Shown: positions 57,309 to 64,000 of the stretch, one piece after another
How the letters are laid out: every line of letters begins with the position of its first letter
Position numbering within the stretch: the stretch's first letter is position 1
Assembly: GCA_036346275.1 (NCBI GenBank)
Contig: CM070726.1
Location: 28,183,410-28,247,409, forward strand
Length of the DNA: 64,000 nucleotides
DNA from: Otatea glauca
Taxonomy: Eukaryota; Streptophyta; Magnoliopsida; Poales; Poaceae
Direction: 5' to 3'
Notes under the pieces: model-generated
What the model was told of the DNA's origin: nothing
Database searches by the model: none
Seen by the model: only the letters and a program-made list of their open reading frames with translations
Translations under genes and position numbers: made by a program

Positions 57309-59017
57309 GTGAGTTTTTCTAAAATCCGCTGACGTCATCTTGTGCCTTATGGTCAGATCTATCTCTCCACCAAATTTGGTGCAGTTCCATCCGCGGAATC
57401 AAAAGTTACGGCCGTTCTAATCTCAAATCTTGCTGCTGCCCGTTCTCCTCGGGTTTTGCTAGTTTGACCGTGAAATTTTTTCTGTAGACTCCTCTTGATG
57501 TCCTCTACACGGTGCTCACCCTAAATCATGGTTTGGCCCGCGGGAAATGTGCAGAAAAATCAATCCTCCCCGATCAGACTGTGTTCCAACGACAGAAAAC
57601 TTCGTCGCACGTTCCCCGTTGTTCCAGAATGTAAAACTCAGATCCGTTCACGTCATATTGTGCCAAATGATCCCAGATAGCTCTCTGTATAATTTGTTTA
57701 GTTTCCATCTATTATTTTAATAGTTATGATCGTTTGATCTATTGGCTCCGGCAGCCATTTGTCGACAGTTTGTGATTTGTCCGTTGGGTTGCTTCCAAAT
57801 CTGGATATACCGTTGAGTTCATGTCGCCGCGTTCTACGTGGTGCTTGGTAATCAACTGGGGTGGTTATGATTTAGATTGGGGCAAGTGGCAAGGGGCGAG
57901 AATGCCAAGGTGTGCCCGATGGGCAGGGGGTATGTGGAAGTCTTGCCTCGATCATCTTAAGGACTTAACCTTGCAAGCCTTTGACCTGAGTCAATCATGC
58001 GACCACATGTCTGGTATGGGACAGACCTAGATGATTAGGGTTCTGATATCTTTCCTCTCGATACCTCGGGGTGACAGTGAGCGAAGTGTATCGTGTGTGG
58101 GGCGTGCACGTACTACGGCTTGGTGCCCATCCAACGGTGTTGGCACTGTCCTATACCGGCTCCGCGTGAGAGGAGTAATAGTGAAGGCAATACGGAGAGG
58201 TTCTTTGGATTAGGTAGAGGTTCTGAAGGCTTTGTCATGATTTCTCTGCGGCACACCAAAGGAAGTGTGTTAATGGCCAGGCACAAAGAGAATATCACGT
58301 CGTGTGGGTAAAGTGCATAACCTCTGCAGAGGTAAACCTATTCGAATAGCCGTGCTCACGGTATTGAGCAAAGCTCGGGAATTACATTTAAGGGTTAGAC
58401 TTTTGAAATGAAAAATTGGAATGGGATGGCAGGATTGCCATGAAAGGTTGGAACTTGACATAGGATTGGAAACTTGGTTTACTTGAGAAATGTTGAATCT
58501 ATCTAATCTGATTATTTGTTTCTTGTCTTTCCAATTTATATCTGTATTCATTTACAAATCTTGCTTATTGCAAAATAGCCATGTTAGCAATTTTTGGAAT
58601 AAGCCTTGCATATAGTTATGTTAGAATTGCATTACATGCACGACTTGTTGAGTGCTTTATGTACTCACCCCACAACAACCACTTCAGAAGAAGAGACTAC
58701 GCCATTCATGGAGGAGAAGTATTGCGAAGGGACGAGCATCTAGGGTGCGAGCCTTGTCATTTGCACTGTGGTATCTTGAGGGTCATCTCGTTTTCTTTCA
58801 TTCTTTGCTTAAATTGTTGTTGACCTTATAAGGCATAATCATGTAAGTTGACCATAAGGTCATGTAACTAGTTGTATTTAATATATGATGTCTTTTATCT
58901 TTTCCGCTATGTATGATTGTGATATTTCATCTATGTTGAGGCTGTGTGCACTAGCGTGATCTGGACTAGTCTTGAATACACGGAGGGTCGGATTAGCATA
59001 TTCGGGCCGAGCAGAGG

Positions 59018-59030
59018 TGGTATCGAGCCA
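59018..59030 (+). promoter_or_regulatory. EL3 primer-binding site
   Basis: TGGTATCGAGCCA, a Met-tRNA-type site with one base fewer than TGGTATCAGAGCC, the same form as in copia-2. Confidence 0.75.
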
Positions 59031-59774
59031 TCTTGTTGTATGTCTTGATCCTAGATAGTTTGGCGTTCCTTAGGAGCTTCAAAAGTATTTTCTAAAGTGA
59101 AAATTTAACTTGAAAGAATAATAAGTTCTTGACTTATCTTATTCTTCCATTCTTTCCCCTTTTGCTAAAAAATTATTCATCTTTCCCTTTGGTTTAAATA
59201 AAAATCTTACCTGCGTTGTTCTAAGTAGTTAACGATGTCTCACACTTAAGGAGAAAGTACTGGGTGTCTCGTTGCGAACCTTAAGATCGTGAAGACAGGA
59301 ATCGTCAAGCTCAAGGAATGGAGGATCGATGCAGTGTTCCTGAAACTAGAAGACTCAGTATTTCGAGTAGCTAGTTGAGACTCATGTGTGGGAGTCACGT
59401 GTTCTTAAGCTAGAATGTCGCCCTTATAGACGGTAGTTTTGTGTGTATAGGTTGATTTGGTTGTTCCTTGATTGCTGAGTGTGCAGTATGTGTTGCATAG
59501 CTCTTTAGCTTATATAAGCAACCATACCAAGTTATCAATATTTGTTTGCTTAAGATGTTGGGTTAAACCTATCTCCCCTGTCTTAGGATTCCTGCTTCTT
59601 ACCTATGCTATTTCTCTTTTCCCTAACCCATGTGAAGCAATCAAGCGGATGGTTGATTGGTGGAAGCAACGAGTCGTGAAAGTGATAATCAACTCGGTGA
59701 GAACCTCAATGATGGGCGAGTTTTTCAACCGTTAGCGCAGATGGATATGCGAGAATTTGAGAGAGTTTTAGCTA
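59031..59774 (+). other. EL3 leader between primer site and gag
   Basis: Pyrimidine-rich stretches and two acceptor-like sites (ending 59486 and 59740). No stable coding frame. Confidence 0.5.
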
Positions 59775-61116
59775 TTGGACTCGGTTGATGCATCCAATGA
59801 TGAAGCAAATGCGAACATGACTAATCAAGCCAACGCCAGCAATACATCTCAGGCTATCATCAATGATCCTTGTTCTTACTCAAGGTTATCAAAATTCATA
59901 AGGACTCGCCCGCCGACCTTTTCTGGAAATGTTTCACCATCGGAAGCTGATGATTGGATAAATACTATTGAGAGGAAGCTGCTCATTGCTCAGTGTAAAG
60001 ATGATGAGAGGGTCTTGTACACTTCTTATCGATTACAAGGAATTCTTCTTTGAATGGTGGAAGGAATATTGTGCTAACCATGAAGCCCCGCAGAATATCA
60101 CTTGGAGTGAGTTTGTCGCTATTTTTCGTTATCTCTTTGTTTTACCAGAGGACAGTGTGGTCACAATGAATTCAGAAAAGAATGCTATCCCCGCACCTCG
60201 TTCGAAATCCAGACGATGTTCTCTAAAGTGTTACCAGCCAGACAAGTCAGAAGATCGTGCATGCATTCGCTGTGGAGAAATAGGCCATACCGCTGATGAG
60301 CATGCGATCAATTGCTCCAGTTGTGAAGGAAGTCATCCTTTCGGAGAGTGTCCTATGAGCAACATCACATGTTACCTATGTGAAGGTCAAGATCATTGCC
60401 CAGCTCGATGTCCCTTGGATCCAATAGTTACTGCAGTGACTCAGCGTCAGCAGAAGAATCTTCGAGCTGTAGTTACATAGGAATTGTCAAAAAGAGATGT
60501 AATATCAGTTGTACAGGAGACGCCACTTGAAAAACTAAAGATGCAGCTTCCTGATCTTGGCTGTCTTCATCAAGAAAGTAGTAAATGGCAATCGCCAACA
60601 GCATGTTTCTTATGTGATGAAGAAGGTCATTGGTCTAGAGAATGCTCTCTGAAAGCAACCATACTGAATTACGGAAGAACAATAATGAGCATACATTTAT
60701 ACCCAACAAGGCACAGCGATACGTGTGTGCTACTCTTGTCGAAGGAAGGTCATTATGCTAACCGATGTCCACAGAGAAGACAATTATTTTCTGCAACCGT
60801 GGTTATTCCAGAAGTTACTTCAGTTAAGTACATAACGCCAAGAGTGAGTGGTGACACCGTAAGAAAAGTTTGCCTAGAGAACCAGTTGAATAAAAGACGT
60901 CTGAGCCAAGACACTACCCCAGTCAGCGAATGCCCAAGGAAGAAAAATTTCCATAAACTTTGTTATACCTGCCGCAAGCCCGGACATTTTACCAACAATT
61001 GCCCTCAGAAGAAAGCAATCACGCCGGTTCAATCCAATCTCAACTCTGCCACAGCCAAAACCTCAATGTCAATGCCAATCAAGGAAGTTCAGATCAACGA
61101 TTTCACCCTGAGCTAG
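59775..61116 (+). pseudogene. EL3 gag with truncated capsid and zinc-knuckle array
   Basis: ATG 59775 (MDSVDASNDEANANMTNQAN). The capsid start resembles GY1 Gag (LSKFIRTRPPTFSG, EADDWINTIERKLLIAQCKD). A frameshift near 60045 moves the rest (FEWWKEYCANHEAPQNITW) to another frame, with a TAG at 60478. The C-terminal half of the capsid domain is missing. In its place are six zinc-knuckle-like boxes: CIRCGEIGHTADEH (last ligand H), CSSCEGSHPFGEC (short spacing), CYLCEGQDHCPARC (complete), CFLCDEEGHWSREC (complete), one at about 60730 with a ligand lost (SKEGHYANRC), and CYTCRKPGHFTNNC (complete). Likely RNA-binding; exact role unknown. Confidence 0.8.
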
Positions 61117-61795
61117 TGTCATAACTCATTTGTAAAGTGAGGAGATTTGTAATGAATTCCATGTAAAGATTTCCTTGCAAAAGAAATAAAGTAGAGATGA
61201 ATGTTATGTTGGTATGAGAAGTTTGAAATAAAAGCATTAATAGTATTGAAGATCAGTACCTTTACTTCAGTAGTAATTGAAGCATTAATTCGTTATGGAA
61301 GGAATATCTAGCAGATATAGAATTTCCAGTCGCTACTTGAGAACCAAACCGACAAAGATAGTATCAGACCAACAGATCAACAGAGCTGGTATTTTTTATC
61401 CATGCTTTTGACAAGTCCAATAAGATAAAACTAATTCAGAATCTTCAGAATTCCATGACTCAGTCGTGATGTTAAGAGTTGCCAGATTCATGTCGGTCAA
61501 TGTCCCTTACTTCGAAGGTCATTGGTAGAGAATTTGCAAGGATCAAGGAATCGTTCAAGACTTTGAATTGCAGTGAAGCAATTATCAATCAGCTTGAGTT
61601 CCTCAGATCAAGAGCTGTTCTCAAGAACCAGCTCAACAGAAATGATGTTCAATCTTCGACCAAGACCGAGAATAGCAAGTTGCTTTCGCCGTCATGTGCG
61701 ATTATCGCAAGTGCGAAAGCTTGAAGGTCGAGTCTCCCGAACCAATTCTATAGCTTGACCTAAATCTCGGGGCGAGATTACATTAAGGGGAGGTT
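61117..61795 (+). other. EL3 region after gag, with pre-LTR hairpin and polypurine tract
   Basis: No pol remnant recognised; an 81-codon frame at 61479-61724 is not similar to any family I know. AATCTCG-GGG-CGAGATT (61763-61779) forms a hairpin as in GY1. AAGGGGAGGTT (61785-61795) is the polypurine tract. Confidence 0.7.
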
Positions 61796-64000
61796 TGTAA
61801 CATCCCAAAATTTGAGTTTTCAAAAATCTTTTGTATAGTTCATCTTTCCAAAAATCCCCGCTGATTTTCTCGCTTTAATAAAGCTTAATCTAAAATTTTC
61901 TAATGCTAAAATAATTTGATTTGACTAATATAAACTTAAATTAAAATAAATTTAGTTTTATTTGAGTTCATTGTGCTTCAATGAATTTTCTTTAATTTTT
62001 TGATATTTTTCGGAGTTCGTTTGCTATTCATTTGGAAATTAATTCAAATTAAGCCTCTTGTTAAATCTAATTAAATACTGTAAAAGTTTAAATAAAGTTT
62101 GGTTAAAAATATTTTATTCAAGCTCCAAATGTCTTAAAATATTTTCTAGAATTTTTTTAGAATTGTTCTAATATTTTTATTGCTCTAAACGAATTATTTT
62201 AATTTCTGGAATTATTTTAATTCCGAAATGGGCTAAATCGACGTGGCAGCTCCAGATCCGGCCACGTCATCGCCTAGCCTCAGCCTTCCGATCTCCAACC
62301 GACGCACCACAATGCGCCACATCACCCGGTACTGTTCATTTTGCGCCAGGTGTTCGATCCGATCCGTTTTCAATCCAAATCTGGTTTTTCTTCGTGTTTC
62401 CTTGTATGGCACGACTCCACAGCCTATATAAGTGTCCTAAGACCCCTCCCACGCAGCCCTAATGCCCAGAGCACCTCCCAAACCCTAAAATCCGCCGCCA
62501 TGTCTTTCCGGTGCGCCGCCATCGTCGGCCGATCTTGGTGGCGCGCTCCTTCTTGTTCTGGTGAGTTTTTCTGAAATCTGCTTCTGTCATCTCGTGCCTT
62601 ATGGTCAGATATATCTCTCCACCAAATTTGGTGCAGTTCCATCCCCGGAATCAAAAGTTACGCCGTTCTAATCTAAAATCTTGCTGTTGCCCGTTCTCCT
62701 CGGTTTTTGCGAGTTTGACCGTGAAATTTTTTCGGTAGACTACTCTTGATTTCCTATACATGGTGCTCACCCTAACTCATGGTTTGGCCTACGGTATTTG
62801 TGCAGAAAAATCAATCCTCCCCGATCAGACTGCGTTCCAACAGCAGAAAACTTCATCGCGCGTTCCCCTTTGATCCAGATGGTAAAACTCAGATCCGTTC
62901 ATGTCATATTGTGCCAAATGATCCCAGATAGCTCTCTGTATAATTTCGTTAGGTTCCATCTATTATTTTAATAGTTATGATCGTTTGATCTATTGGCTCC
63001 TTCAGCCGTTTGTCGACAGTTTGTGATTTGTCCATTGGGTTGCTTCCAAATCTTGATATACCGTTGAGTTCGTGTCGCCGCATTCTACGTGGTGCTTGGT
63101 AATCAACTGGGGTGGTTATGATTTAGATTGGGACAAGTGGCAAGGGGCGAGAATGCCAAGGTGGGCCCGATGGGCAGGGGGTATGTGGAAGTCTTGCCTC
63201 GATCATCTTAAGGACTTAACCTTGCAAGCCTTTGACCTGAGTCAATCTTGCGACCACATGTCTGGTATGGGACAGACCTAGATGATTAGGGTTCTGATAT
63301 CTTTCCTCTGATACCTCGGGGTGACAGTACACGGAAGTGTATCTGTGTGGGGGAGCGTACCTATGCTACGGCTTGGTGCCTATCCAACGGTGTTGGCCTG
63401 TCCTATACTTCGGCTCCGCGTGAGAGGAGTAATAGTGAAGGCAATACCGGAGAGGTTCTTTGGATTAGGTAGAGGTTCCTGAAAGGCTTTGTCGTGATTT
63501 CTCTGCCGACACACCAAAGGAAGTGTGCTAATGGCCAGGCACAAAGAGAATATCACGTCGTGTGGGTAAAATGCATAACCTCCGCAGAGGTAAACCTATT
63601 CGAATAGCCGTGCTCACGGTGTTGAGCAAAGCTCGGGAATTACAGTTAAGGGTTATACTTTTGAAATGAAAACTTGAAATGGGATGGCAGGATTGCCATG
63701 AAAGGTTGGAACTTGACATAGGATTGGAAACTTGGTTTACTTGAGAAATGTTGAATCTATCTAATACAGTTATTTGTTTTACTGTCTTTCAAATTTATAT
63801 ACTGTATTCATTTACAAATGCTGCTTATTGCAAAATAGCCATGTTAGTCATTTCTTTGGAATAAGCCTTGCATATAGTTATGTTAGAATTGCATTCTGTG
63901 CACGACTTGTTGATTGCTTTATGTACTCACCCCACAACAGCCACTTTAGAAGAAGAAGAGACTGCGCCATTCAGGAGGATAAGTATTGCAAAGGGACGAG
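61796..64000 (+). repeat. EL3 3' LTR (cut by the window end)
   Basis: Collinear with 56547-58737 with scattered substitutions and small gaps. Includes the hairpin module at 63500-63620. About 0.27 kb is missing on the right. Confidence 0.92.
62425..62432 (+). promoter_or_regulatory. EL3 3' LTR TATA box
   Basis: TATATAAG, at the position matching 57173-57180; the leader ATG follows at 62500 and the donor-like GTGAGT at 62561. Confidence 0.65.

Larger units (their letters stand above)
56547..59012 (+). repeat. EL3 5' LTR (about 2.47 kb)
   Basis: Starts TGTAACATCCCAAAATTTG, the same as 61796. The right edge is inferred from the primer-binding site (GAGCA followed by GAGG and TGGTATCG) and could be off by some bases. 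It includes a TATA box, a leader ATG with a splice-donor-like site, the hairpin module (58245-58364, with the perfect palindrome ACCTCTGCAGAGGT at 58319-58332) and a GAGTGC/GTACTC hairpin (58650-58666). Confidence 0.88.
56547..64000 (+). mobile_element. Non-autonomous gypsy-type element EL3 (gag only)
   Basis: Two LTRs in the same orientation (56547-about 59012 and 61796 to beyond the window) enclose about 2.8 kb with a primer-binding site, a degenerate gag and a polypurine tract, but no trace of protease, RT, RNase H or integrase. It must have been mobilised by another element's enzymes. The Gag resembles that of GY1, and the polypurine region has the same hairpin, so a Tekay-type helper is plausible. 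The layout fits the plant TR-GAG class. The 3' LTR and right duplication lie partly outside the window; the left flank is TGGGG. Confidence 0.85.

Noticed and set aside
57821..58213. Short frames shared by both EL3 LTRs (for example near 57821 and 63072)
   Set aside because: They lie between the leader and the hairpin module; the similarity is that of the LTR copies, and I see no sign of coding constraint.
1..64000. Possible CRISPR arrays, phage, integrons or bacterial operons
   Set aside because: Repeats are all LTRs, LTR sub-repeats or single organellar repeats; no spacer-repeat pattern, and coding traits are plant retroelement and organelle.

Overview
This is nuclear DNA of a flowering plant, most likely a grass. 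I see no intact host gene. Nearly all of the window is nested LTR retrotransposons, with one block of mitochondrial DNA about 10 kb long. The plant assignment rests on a Ty3/gypsy chromovirus of Tekay type with multi-kilobase LTRs, two Sirevirus-like Ty1/copia elements, and an organellar insert that carries matR-, rrn26- and ndhB-like pieces. I cannot name the species.

Layout, outermost to innermost. A gypsy element (GY1, + strand) runs from before the window to 45638. Its 5' LTR is split by copia-1 (+ strand, visible 1-18099). Copia-1 is itself split by an organellar insert at 5637-15796. GY1 pol is split twice. Copia-2 (- strand, 22725-33717, 5-bp duplication CTTCC) lies between protease and reverse transcriptase. 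A 5-kb solo LTR (- strand, 36267-41287, duplication GTGAT) lies between the integrase core and the integrase C-terminus/chromodomain. With these insertions removed, the GY1 internal region is about 6.0 kb, flanked by LTRs of about 3.9 kb.

Right of GY1 are an LTR fragment (45639-47235, +), a 5.3-kb solo LTR (about 47318-52621, -, duplication CTTGG) and another minus-strand LTR fragment (about 52730-56546). The last is interrupted by a second + strand gypsy-type element (EL3, 56547 to beyond the window end). EL3 has two LTRs and a short internal region that encodes only a degenerate Gag with an array of zinc knuckles and no pol, so it must be non-autonomous.

Every retroelement gene seen is broken. 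GY1 carries an extra reading frame ahead of gag, and its gag-pol frame is broken only by stop codons. The copia genes are broken by frameshifts, deletions and lost catalytic residues. The most interesting unexplained signals are in the gypsy-type LTRs. Divergent LTRs share a hairpin whose stem is kept while its loop changes, a CACAC/GTGTG hairpin module next to a CTCTGCAG palindrome, splice-donor-like sites in the leader, and a degenerate array with a period near 190 bp. I found no CRISPR array, phage, operon or complete RNA gene.
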